DNA from: JBFMCC01 sp037445635
GTDB taxonomy: Bacteria; Chloroflexota; Anaerolineae; Anaerolineales; Villigracilaceae
DNA: 24,906 nt
Assembly (NCBI GenBank): GCA_037445635.1
Contig: JBBIKC010000043.1
Span: 1-24,906 of the forward strand
Direction: 5' to 3'
Below the pieces are notes generated by a model that was not told the origin of the DNA, did not search any database, and was given only the letters and a program-made list of their open reading frames with translations. Within the stretch, counting starts at the first letter, position 1, and each line of letters opens with the position of its first letter. Both the position numbers and the translations under genes were made by a program. Positions 7,015-13,468 of the stretch are shown one piece after another.

Positions 7015-9237
7015 TCAACCCGGCTTGACTCTTTGCGCTTCGAGCACGTTGGGAATGTTTTCGATGCGGGTGAGCACGCGGCTCAATTGGGAAATATCCT
7101 TCACTTCGAGGATCAGTTTTAAGTCGGCCAGATTCTGGTTGACCTTTACGCCGACATCCAGAATGTTCACCCCCTCATTGGTGAGCAGGTTGGAGATGTC
7201 GCCCATCAGTCCCTGACGGTCGTAGGCGGTGATGCGCACCGGGACGGGATAGGTGCGCACGTGTTCGCCCCACGAGACGCGCACCAGCCGCTCGCGGTCG
7301 CGGATGCGCAGGATGTTCGGGCAGTCCTGGCGGTGGATGGTGGCGCCGCGGCCGCGCGTGATGTAGCCGATGATCTCATCGCCGGGCGTCGGGTTGCAGC
7401 ATTTGCCCATCGTGGTCAGCAGGCCTTTCAGACCGACCACGTTGATGGCCTCGGTACTGGTCGGCGTGCTGGAGGGCAGTGAGACCGAGGTCAGCAGGTC
7501 CGCGTTCTCCTCCGTCTCGGAAAGCTCCTTGACGATTCGGCTGACCGAAAGGTCGCCGGTGCCCAGCGCCACGAAGAGTTCGTCGGGTGTCTTAAAGCCC
7601 ACCCTGCGCGCCAGGGATTCGAAGTTCGTCTCCGGCAGGCCGAGGCGGGTGAGTTCGCGTTCCAGCAGCTCACGCCCCGAAGACAGGTTTTGTTCGTAAT
7701 CCTGTTTCTTGAACCAGATGCGAATCTTGGCGCGGGCGCGCTGGGTGCGGACCAGGCCCAGGTTGGCGTTGAGCCAGTCGCGGCTGGGGCCGCCCCGCTT
7801 CGCGGTCAGGATTTCGACCTGGTCGCCGGTCTTCAGTTCGTGATCCAGCGGGACGAGTTTTCCGCTCACGCGCGCCCCGCGGCAGCGGTGACCGATGTCC
7901 GTGTGGACGTGATAGGCGAAGTCAATCGGCGTGGAGCCGGCCGGCAGGTCAATGATGTCGCCGCGCGGGGTGAAGACGTAGACGCGGTCTTTGAACACGT
8001 CCGATTTCATCCCGTCCACGAACTCCTGCGCGTCGTCCACGTCCTGCTTCCAGTCCATCATGGCGCGCAGCCAGGCGACGTGTTGTTCGAAGGCCGAATC
8101 GCGCGCCTTGCCCTCCTTGTAACGCCAGTGCGCGGCGATGCCCAGTTCGGCGTTCTGATGCATCTCGGGCGTGCGGATCTGCACTTCGAGCGGCTTGCCG
8201 TCGTCGTAGATGACGGCCGTATGCAGGGACTGGTAGAAGTTATCCTTGGGCGCGGCGATGTAGTCGTCGAATTCGCCGGGGATGGGACGCCAGCGGGTGT
8301 GGATCAGGCCGAGGGTGGCGTAGCAGGCCGGGATGTCCGGGACGATGAGACGCACGGCGCGTACGTCGCGCACCAGTTCGAAGGGCTTGCCTTTTTCCAC
8401 CATCTTCTTGTAGATCGAGTAGATATGCTTGGGTCGTCCGCTCGCCTCGACCTTGATGTTGTTCTCGTTCAGCAGGTCGCGCAGGCGGCCGACGATGACA
8501 TTGATGCTGGCCTCGCGGTCGGGGCGGCGTTCGGCCAGTTGTTCGGCGATCTCTTTGTATTTGTCAGGCTGGACGTAACGGAGCGAGAGGTCTTCCAATT
8601 CCCACTTGATCTGCCAGATGCCGAGGCGGTTGGCGAGCGGTGCGAAAATGTCGAGGGTCTGCTGGGCAATGCGCTTGCGCTTGGCCTCGCTCATGAAGCC
8701 CAGGGTGCGCATGTTATGCAGGCGGTCGGCCAGTTTGATGAGCACCACGCGCACATCTTCGCCCATGGCAAGGAAGGTCTTGCGCAGGGTCTCCGAGACC
8801 AGGTCCTGCTTGCGTCCGAGCAGGTTGGAGGCCTCCTCTGTGGGCTCCGCGCCGTTGCCGTTGGGCTTGTCGGCGTGCTGGTCGCCGCGCGAGACGCGCG
8901 GCAGGTTGGTCAGTTTGGTGACGCCGTCCACGAGCACGGCCACCGTGTCGCCGAAGTCGCGGCGGATGTCCTGCAGGGTGACCGGAGTGTCCTCGACCGT
9001 GTCGTGCAAAAGTCCCGCCGCGACGACTTCGGGCGGGACGCGCAGGTCGGCCAGGATGCCGGCAACGGCGACGCAATGGGTGATATAAGGCTCGCCCGAG
9101 GCGCGCTTCTGTCCTCGATGGGCCTCCTCGGCCACGCGGTAGGCGCGCTGGATCAGTTCGCGGTCCGCGAGCGAGTATGAATCGGGGAGCGAATCCAGCA
9201 GCTGCTGGATGCCTTCTGCGGCCTTGACAGCCTTCAT
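7015..9237 (-). CDS. rel: RelA/SpoT-family (p)ppGpp synthetase/hydrolase, long form
   Basis: 740 aa. Makes and degrades (p)ppGpp in the stringent response. Domains: HD hydrolase (about 25-205) with intact His54, His78-Asp79 and Asp171 and the VEDT and RLHNMRTL motifs; synthetase (about 245-370) with SGRPKHIYSIYKKM, YQSLHT and the LEVQIRT glutamate (351); TGS (about 415-478); zinc-finger-like region GKCCNPTPGDEI (611-622) and HRQDCPN; ACT (about 664-738). The RxKD/ExDD position reads EFDD (322-325), the acidic form usual in monofunctional RelA, although the hydrolase motifs are intact. The HD domain has an extra polar insert near 112-145. A TACAAT box ends seven bases before the ATG and no Shine-Dalgarno is seen. 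Confidence 0.96.
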   Translation of the reverse strand: MKAVKAAEGIQQLLDSLPDSYSLADRELIQRAYRVAEEAHRGQKRASGEPYITHCVAVAGILADLRVPPEVVAAGLLHDTVEDTPVTLQDIRRDFGDTVAVLVDGVTKLTNLPRVSRGDQHADKPNGNGAEPTEEASNLLGRKQDLVSETLRKTFLAMGEDVRVVLIKLADRLHNMRTLGFMSEAKRKRIAQQTLDIFAPLANRLGIWQIKWELEDLSLRYVQPDKYKEIAEQLAERRPDREASINVIVGRLRDLLNENNIKVEASGRPKHIYSIYKKMVEKGKPFELVRDVRAVRLIVPDIPACYATLGLIHTRWRPIPGEFDDYIAAPKDNFYQSLHTAVIYDDGKPLEVQIRTPEMHQNAELGIAAHWRYKEGKARDSAFEQHVAWLRAMMDWKQDVDDAQEFVDGMKSDVFKDRVYVFTPRGDIIDLPAGSTPIDFAYHVHTDIGHRCRGARVSGKLVPLDHELKTGDQVEILTAKRGGPSRDWLNANLGLVRTQRARAKIRIWFKKQDYEQNLSSGRELLERELTRLGLPETNFESLARRVGFKTPDELFVALGTGDLSVSRIVKELSETEENADLLTSVSLPSSTPTSTEAINVVGLKGLLTTMGKCCNPTPGDEIIGYITRGRGATIHRQDCPNILRIRDRERLVRVSWGEHVRTYPVPVRITAYDRQGLMGDISNLLTNEGVNILDVGVKVNQNLADLKLILEVKDISQLSRVLTRIENIPNVLEAQRVKPG

Positions 9238-9244
9238 GCCGATA

Positions 9245-9250
9245 ATTGTA
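9245..9250 (-). promoter_or_regulatory. -10 box (TACAAT), leaderless start of rel
   Basis: TACAAT on the minus strand, seven bases before the rel ATG (9237); the intervening bases contain no purine-rich ribosome binding site. No good -35 seen. Confidence 0.5.
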
Positions 9251-9330
9251 CTGCGAAATCAGAATCCATTATCGAGACGCGGCATATCCCCGAATGGTCA
9301 GATACAGGTCCCCCTGAGCGCCGCTAAGGC

Positions 9331-9681
9331 TCACTTCGTGTTGTCCCTGATTCGGTCGCGCAAGTCCAGCGAGTTGCCTGTGACCGCTCCGAAGACGATG
9401 AATACGAGCGTCAGCCCCGCCCCGACAAGGAATGCCCAGGGCGAGTCCCACAGATTTGGCAGAACGGCTGTGACGACTATTCCAATTATGAGGCAATAGA
9501 AAGGCGATTTGATGATATGCGGCAGTTCGCCCCAGCTCTTCGAGAGGGAGAAGGGCTTTCTCATACGCCTCTCCTTGACCGCGCTGTCGTGCTGGAACTT
9601 CCGCTGTTTGATCAGCGGGTCGCGGGCGGCCAGTTGGCCGTCGCGGAGACGCTTCAATCTTTCCTGTTCCTGATTGGGCAT
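9331..9681 (-). CDS. Small two-helix membrane protein of unknown function
   Basis: 116 aa. The first 58 residues are hydrophilic and strongly basic (many Lys/Arg, with a possible helix around QEQERLKRLRDGQLAARD), followed by two predicted membrane helices (about 61-78 and 82-101) joined by a very short NLWDSP turn, and a charged tail. This suggests both ends face the cytoplasm by the positive-inside rule. A consensus AAGGAGG six to seven bases upstream of the ATG makes the gene convincing. It lies 93 bases upstream of rel on the same strand and diverges from ybaK across a 47-base gap. I do not recognise the family. Confidence 0.75.
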   Translation of the reverse strand: MPNQEQERLKRLRDGQLAARDPLIKQRKFQHDSAVKERRMRKPFSLSKSWGELPHIIKSPFYCLIIGIVVTAVLPNLWDSPWAFLVGAGLTLVFIVFGAVTGNSLDLRDRIRDNTK

Positions 9682-9698
9682 ACGGCCCTCCTTGTGTT

Positions 9699-9710
9699 TA
9701 TAATATTGTA
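9699..9710. promoter_or_regulatory. Overlapping divergent -10 boxes between the small membrane gene and ybaK
   Basis: TATAAT on the plus strand (9699-9704, 24 bases before the ybaK ATG) abuts ATTGTA (9705-9710), which reads TACAAT on the minus strand 23 bases before the membrane-protein ATG. Both genes would share this 12-base core; -35 elements are not clear. Confidence 0.45.
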
Positions 9711-9728
9711 CAGGATTTGGACGAAAAG

Positions 9729-10208
9729 ATGACCTTCAAAAACAATGTCACTCGATTTCTGGATGCGCGCCGGGTTGCCTACAGTGTTTACGAATTCCCC
9801 GCCGAAAAACTGGGCGCGGTGGAAGTGGCCCGCTTGCTTGGAGTGCCCGCCGAACAGGTCTTCAAGACGATTGTGATCACGCGGGATGAACCGAAGAAGC
9901 CGCTCCTGGCGGTCGTGCCCGGACCCTCGGCTGTTGACCTGAAACTCCTGGCCGCGTTCCTCGGCGAGAAGAAGGTCCGTTTGCCGACTGAGCGCGAGGC
10001 CGAGCAATTGACCGGCCTGCAGGCGGGCGGCATTTCTCCACTGGCGCTTATCAACAAGGGCTTTCAAGTGGTGATCGATTCGGCCGCGCAGAATTTCGAG
10101 GAGATTTACATCTCCGGCGGCCAGCGCGGACTGAATATCAAACTGCCTGTGGCCGACCTGATGAAACTGGTCAACGCCCGCATTGGCGCCATCAGCCGAA
10201 ACGAATGA
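9729..10208 (+). CDS. ybaK: YbaK/EbsC-family aminoacyl-tRNA deacylase
   Basis: 159 aa, typical length. The family hydrolyses mischarged tRNA, classically Cys-tRNA(Pro), in trans. Seen: the YSVYEFPAEKLGAVEVARLLG N-terminus with the conserved VFKTIV lysine segment (about 50), the central LAVVPGPSAVDLKLLAAFLG strand-helix, the GGISPL motif typical of YbaK (about 102-107), and the C-terminal IYISGGQRGLNIKL. Bacterial YbaK is a free-standing relative of the ProRS editing domain. The ATG at 9729 is preferred; a TTG four codons earlier is in frame but has no well-spaced ribosome binding site. It is transcribed alone, divergent from the small membrane gene and convergent with the lipoprotein gene at 10544. 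Confidence 0.9.
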   Translation: MTFKNNVTRFLDARRVAYSVYEFPAEKLGAVEVARLLGVPAEQVFKTIVITRDEPKKPLLAVVPGPSAVDLKLLAAFLGEKKVRLPTEREAEQLTGLQAGGISPLALINKGFQVVIDSAAQNFEEIYISGGQRGLNIKLPVADLMKLVNARIGAISRNE

Positions 10209-10240
10209 GAGCCAGATAACTGACTCTCATTAAGAATTTG

Positions 10241-10360
10241 GCAATCCAATCGCGTCGAGCGGAGGGGATGCATTCGCTGCATCCCCGTAGCGGAGACGCA
10301 CCGCCTTAATAACCTGCGCTTCGTCTCTGCTACGCTTCGCTCAGCGCGATGTTCTATTGC
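10241..10360. repeat. Degenerate nested palindrome (REP-like)
   Basis: The outer arms GCAATCCAATCGCG (10241-10254) and CGCGATGTTCTATTGC (10345-10360) are imperfect inverted repeats. Inside are a perfect hairpin GGGGATGCA/TGCATCCCC (10264-10286) and a second pair GTAGCGGAGACG.../...CGTCTCTGCTAC (about 10287-10332). A shorter hairpin AATGAGAG/CTCTCATT (10204-10231) straddles the ybaK stop. With the element at 10364 it fills the 335-base gap; no gene is visible there. Confidence 0.6.
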
Positions 10361-10363
10361 TAG

Positions 10364-10517
10364 ACTAGAAGTCATCTCAACAATAAGCGGTTGTCATTGC
10401 GAGGAGGGCATAGCCCGACGAAGCAATCCCCAATTCTACGAGGTCATCTCGTCTTCAAGGAGATTGCTTCGCTTGCGATGACGGGGCCGGTCGGTATTTT
10501 TGGAGATAAGTTCTAGT
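10364..10517 (+). mobile_element. MITE-like element, copy A (154 bp, terminal inverted repeats)
   Basis: Ends ACTAGAAGTCATCTC (10364-10378) and GAGATAAGTTCTAGT (10503-10517) are inverted repeats matching at 13 of 15 positions. The core contains the GTCATTGCGAG family word and AAGCAATCCCC/GGAGATTGCTTC. A second copy in inverted orientation lies at 21536-21716 and is nearly identical over the first ~105 bases. It encodes no protein, as expected for a non-autonomous element. No clear target duplication. Confidence 0.75.
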
Positions 10518-10543
10518 TTGTTAATCTGCAAAAGTCCTACGTG

Positions 10544-11020
10544 TTATGCGTCGAATTCCGCGACCTGCTCTCCGTTTATCCAAACCGTGTAATGGCCCGG
10601 TGGGAAACTGCCCAAAGTGACATTCTGCTCGAACGGCTGGAGCATCATGCTACACACCGCGTTCGGGTCGGCGACCGAATAGACCTCAAGATTGATTTTG
10701 TTTTCATCGTCTGGTTCGTGATATACCACGCGCAACTCGTGACAGGGTGTCGGCAGATTGCCCTTCAGCATCAGCATAAACTGGGGCGGGTAACTCTCCA
10801 TGACCAGCAGATCGGTTGAATCGAAATAGACTCCGCCGCGTGTCAACTTGTCGTCACCGGGGCGCGGCGCGTAGATGGGCGGCAATCCATCGGGAGGAGT
10901 GTTGCGGGTCATTGGAGAATTGGGCGGGCTGGTGACAACTTCGTCGGGGGAGGGAGCGGGCGTCGGCGCGCAGGCCGACAGCGAAGCGGCGATCAATGCA
11001 ATGCACAACAGGCGTTTCAT
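10544..11020 (-). CDS. Hypothetical lipoprotein
   Basis: 158 aa. Signal peptide MKRLLCIALIAASLSAC with the lipid-anchored Cys at 17, then a Pro/Ser/Thr-rich linker (18-55) and a mostly beta domain. Two further cysteines (in TPCHEL and AVCSMM) flank a strand-rich stretch and could form a disulfide. The C-terminal PPGHYTVWINGEQVAEF resembles the last strands of small Ig-like or carboxypeptidase-regulatory-like folds in secreted proteins, but I cannot name a family. GGAGG five bases before the ATG supports the start. It lies 57 bases after rtcB on the same strand and is probably the distal gene of that operon; the signal resembles that of the lipoprotein at 1-54. Confidence 0.8.
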   Translation of the reverse strand: MKRLLCIALIAASLSACAPTPAPSPDEVVTSPPNSPMTRNTPPDGLPPIYAPRPGDDKLTRGGVYFDSTDLLVMESYPPQFMLMLKGNLPTPCHELRVVYHEPDDENKINLEVYSVADPNAVCSMMLQPFEQNVTLGSFPPGHYTVWINGEQVAEFDA

Positions 11021-11077
11021 GGAAACCTCCAGCGATTTCTTCTTCCATGACGCCCGCGAAATTGGAAAGTTCCTCGA

Positions 11078-12520
11078 TCATCCCTTGATGACCGCCACGG
11101 GTCTCAGCCGCGCCGCTTTCTTCGCGATGCCCGCCGCGCTGACCGTCTCCACGACCGCGTCCACATCCTTGTAGGCCTGCGGCGCTTCCTCGGCCAGACC
11201 CGACAACGACCCCGCGCGGACCTCGATGCCCCGCGACTGCAATTCCTGCCTCAGCGCGTCGCCGCGGACCTCGTGCTTGGCGCGCGACCTCGACATGACC
11301 CTCCCCGCGCCGTGGCACGACGAGCCGAACGAGCGCGCCATGCTGTCTGCCGTGCCGACCAGCACCCACGAGGCTGTCCCCATACTGCCGGGGATGATGA
11401 CCGGCTGGCCGATGGCCTGATATTCAGGGGGCAGTTCGGGCGAGCCCGGCCCGAAGGCGCGCGTCGCACCCTTGCGGTGCACGCAGACCTTGATCCGCTC
11501 GCCGTCAACCTCGTGCGTCTCGATCTTGCCCATGTTGTGGGTGATGTCATAGACTTGATGCAAGTGTGCCTCGCGTGCTTTGAACGTTTCCTCGAAGGCG
11601 CGGCGGGCGTTGAAAGCCAGCAATTGACGGTTGGCAAACGCGAAATTGGCCGCGGCGCGCATCGCGCCGAGATAGGCCTGCCCTTCTGGTGTGTCCATCG
11701 GCGCGCAGACCAGTTCACGGTCGGGCAGTTCGATGTCGTATTTTTTCACCGCGCCCTGGAATTGCTGGACGTAATCGGTGCAGACCTGGTGACCGAGTCC
11801 GCGCGAGCCGCAGTGGATTTGAACCGTCAGGTTGCCTTTGTGGAGTCCCATCACGTTTGCGGCCTGTTCATCGAACACTTCGTCAACCACGTCCACTTCG
11901 ATGAAGTGATTGCCCGCGCCGAGCGAGCCGATCTGCTCGCGGCCGCGGGCTTTGGCGCGGTCGCTCACTTTTTCGGGATCCGCTTTTTCGAGGCGGCCGC
12001 CCTCCTCGGTCCGCGAAAGATCCGCCTCGAAGGCGAAGCCATTTCTCAATGCCCAGCGCGAGCCGTCACGCAGGACCTGATCCAATTCTTTCACGTTGAC
12101 CGTCACCGCGCCTTCCCTGCCAACTCCGCTCGGACAGTATTTGTTGAGGAGGGTCGCCAGCGTGTTCATGTGCGACTTCACGGATTCGAATTCGAGATTC
12201 GAAGCCAGCAGTCTCACGCCGCAGTTGATGTCGTAGCCGATGGCGCCGGGCGAGACGACGCCCTGCGGGAAGCGGGTGGCGGCCACGCCGCCGATGGGAA
12301 AGCCGTAGCCCTGGTGCATGTCGGGCATGACGATCACGCGGCCGACCAGCCCGGGCAGGGTGGCGGCGTTGATTGCCTGGTCGAGGGATTTGTCACTGGC
12401 GATTTGTTCGAGCAGTTCGCGCGTGGCAAACAGCCGTACCGGCACGCGCATGTCGCGGCGGACGTGCGCGGGAATCTCCCATTCGTAATCGCTGATCTGG
12501 AGGATGTTTTCGAGATTCAT
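11078..12520 (-). CDS. rtcB: RNA-splicing ligase RtcB (3'-phosphate/5'-OH ligase)
   Basis: 480 aa. GTP- and Mn-dependent ligase that joins RNA 2',3'-cyclic phosphate or 3'-phosphate ends to 5'-OH ends in RNA repair or tRNA splicing. Motifs in order: MPDMHQGYGFPIGG (65-78), GYDINCG with metal ligands Asp97 and Cys100 (95-101), LGAGNHFIEV with His205, VQIHCGSRGLGHQV with His236, DITHNMG with His329, CVHRKGATRAFGPG (346-359), and SCHGAGR with the guanylylated His403. All known catalytic residues appear present. GAGG just upstream of the ATG. The gene follows archease, its activating partner, separated by 66 bases that fold into a three-way junction. Confidence 0.96.
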   Translation of the reverse strand: MNLENILQISDYEWEIPAHVRRDMRVPVRLFATRELLEQIASDKSLDQAINAATLPGLVGRVIVMPDMHQGYGFPIGGVAATRFPQGVVSPGAIGYDINCGVRLLASNLEFESVKSHMNTLATLLNKYCPSGVGREGAVTVNVKELDQVLRDGSRWALRNGFAFEADLSRTEEGGRLEKADPEKVSDRAKARGREQIGSLGAGNHFIEVDVVDEVFDEQAANVMGLHKGNLTVQIHCGSRGLGHQVCTDYVQQFQGAVKKYDIELPDRELVCAPMDTPEGQAYLGAMRAAANFAFANRQLLAFNARRAFEETFKAREAHLHQVYDITHNMGKIETHEVDGERIKVCVHRKGATRAFGPGSPELPPEYQAIGQPVIIPGSMGTASWVLVGTADSMARSFGSSCHGAGRVMSRSRAKHEVRGDALRQELQSRGIEVRAGSLSGLAEEAPQAYKDVDAVVETVSAAGIAKKAARLRPVAVIKG

Positions 12521-12530
12521 TCTTCCTCAT

Positions 12531-12583
12531 TTGGAGTGTGACGGCTCGCCGTCGCTCATCGCCAGCAAGCTGGCTGACTCCAA
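12531..12583 (-). other. Predicted three-way-junction RNA in the archease-rtcB intercistron
   Basis: Outer stem TTGGAGT/ACTCCAA (12531-12537, 12577-12583) encloses two perfect hairpins, GACGGC/GCCGTC (12540-12553) and GCCAGC/GCTGGC (12561-12574), forming a cloverleaf-like three-way junction. In the mRNA it ends about ten bases before the rtcB ATG, with the GAGG ribosome binding site just 3' of the outer stem. It could be a dispersed repeat or a cis-regulatory structure. Confidence 0.6.
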
Positions 12584-12586
12584 AAA

Positions 12587-12985
12587 TCACACATCAAAAA
12601 CAATCTCCGCTTCAAGACCTCTTGCCGTTTCCTCGATCTTCAGGTTGTGAAAGGTCACCGCCTTGATGGCCTTGTCCATTTTCTGGATCGGCGCGCCGTT
12701 CATTTCGGCTTTCAACTTCAAGTCTTCAACCTTTAACCGATATTGATCGAACGCCAGATGTTCCTGTTCCTGACAAAAAATGAGTTCCGATAAAAACGCC
12801 ACCAGCAGGGACTCCGCGTCGGGCGCGTCCACTTCGAGGTCCCGCGCCAGGCGCTTCTCCTCGACGAGTCGAACGCCTGCCAGCGCGTTCATCGCCCGCG
12901 CCGATTCGGCCAGCAGTCCCGCGAGATCGTCCGCCCAGACGCGCACCGCCCAGTCCGCGGTGTGGGGGATTTCCTCGAAGCCCAT
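12587..12985 (-). CDS. Archease (RtcB activator)
   Basis: 132 aa. Archease speeds RtcB guanylylation and allows multiple turnover. The family pattern is clear: EEIPHTADWAVRVWADDLAG at the N-terminus (conserved HTAD with Asp11), a helix of AESARAMNAL, LLVAFLSELIF in the middle, KAVTFHNLKIEE near the end, and the C-terminal IVFDV whose Asp is part of the metal site in studied archeases. It begins 6 bases after the thioesterase stop and precedes rtcB, the classic pairing. Only a weak GAGA lies upstream, so translation is probably coupled to the thioesterase gene. Confidence 0.93.
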   Translation of the reverse strand: MGFEEIPHTADWAVRVWADDLAGLLAESARAMNALAGVRLVEEKRLARDLEVDAPDAESLLVAFLSELIFCQEQEHLAFDQYRLKVEDLKLKAEMNGAPIQKMDKAIKAVTFHNLKIEETARGLEAEIVFDV

Positions 12986-12991
12986 CGCGTC

Positions 12992-13432
12992 TCAGTGTCC
13001 CCTCTTCTCCAGTTCGACCTTCTCGAACAACTGCGGCGCGGCGACGTAAATTCCGCGCCCGCTGACCGAGACGGTACCGTCCGGCAGTTTGATCTCGCCG
13101 GTCGAAAAAATCTTGCGCTCATCCACCTGAGTGATACGCGCTTCGAGCGAGAGAGGCACATGCAGGGGCAGGGGTCTGTGGTAATTGATTTCCAGGTTGA
13201 CTGCCGCCACTTTGTACCCCGCCGCCCAGACGACCAGCCCCATCGCCTCGTCCAGGATGGCCGCGGACGCGCCGCCGTGGGCGTGACCGGGCGGGCCCTG
13301 TTGCGCCTCATTCAGCGTGAACTCGGAGGTCATGACCCCGTCCTCTTCCACCCACCATGTCATTCCAATGCTGTGCGGGTTTTCGTTCCCGCACACGAAG
13401 CACCAGCCGTGATAGGGAAGTTGCCTTTTCAT
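12992..13432 (-). CDS. Hotdog-fold thioesterase (PaaI/YdiI-like)
   Basis: 146 aa, one hotdog domain. Family features are the N-terminal CFVCGNENPHSIGM, GPPGHAHGGASAAILDEAMG (46-65), with the HGG and the catalytic-type acidic residue in LDE, and a long VAAVNLEINYHRPLPL strand. Such enzymes hydrolyse acyl-CoA or related thioesters; the substrate is not predictable. Its place between recJ and archease gives no pathway link and may be operon convenience. No Shine-Dalgarno is seen; a TAAATT ends six bases before the ATG and could be a weak -10 for a leaderless start. The recJ stop is 36 bases upstream. Confidence 0.85.
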   Translation of the reverse strand: MKRQLPYHGWCFVCGNENPHSIGMTWWVEEDGVMTSEFTLNEAQQGPPGHAHGGASAAILDEAMGLVVWAAGYKVAAVNLEINYHRPLPLHVPLSLEARITQVDERKIFSTGEIKLPDGTVSVSGRGIYVAAPQLFEKVELEKRGH

Positions 13433-13468
13433 GGGTTTAATTTACCACATTCGGCCAGCGCTGTCTCT

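Noticed and set aside
7690..9180. Long open frame on the plus strand opposite rel (496 codons)
   Set aside because: It is an antisense shadow of a complete, motif-rich rel gene; its composition (Ala/Val/Asp/His-rich, no motifs) reflects GC-rich codon use, and it has no ribosome binding site.
10106..10375. Small minus-strand frame overlapping the ybaK end and repeats
   Set aside because: Its product is translated repeat sequence (words such as IEHRAERSVAETKRR), with no ribosome binding site.
12531..12583. Possible tRNA or tRNA fragment from the cloverleaf-like fold
   Set aside because: No anticodon arm of proper size, no T-loop or CCA-type end; only two inner hairpins.
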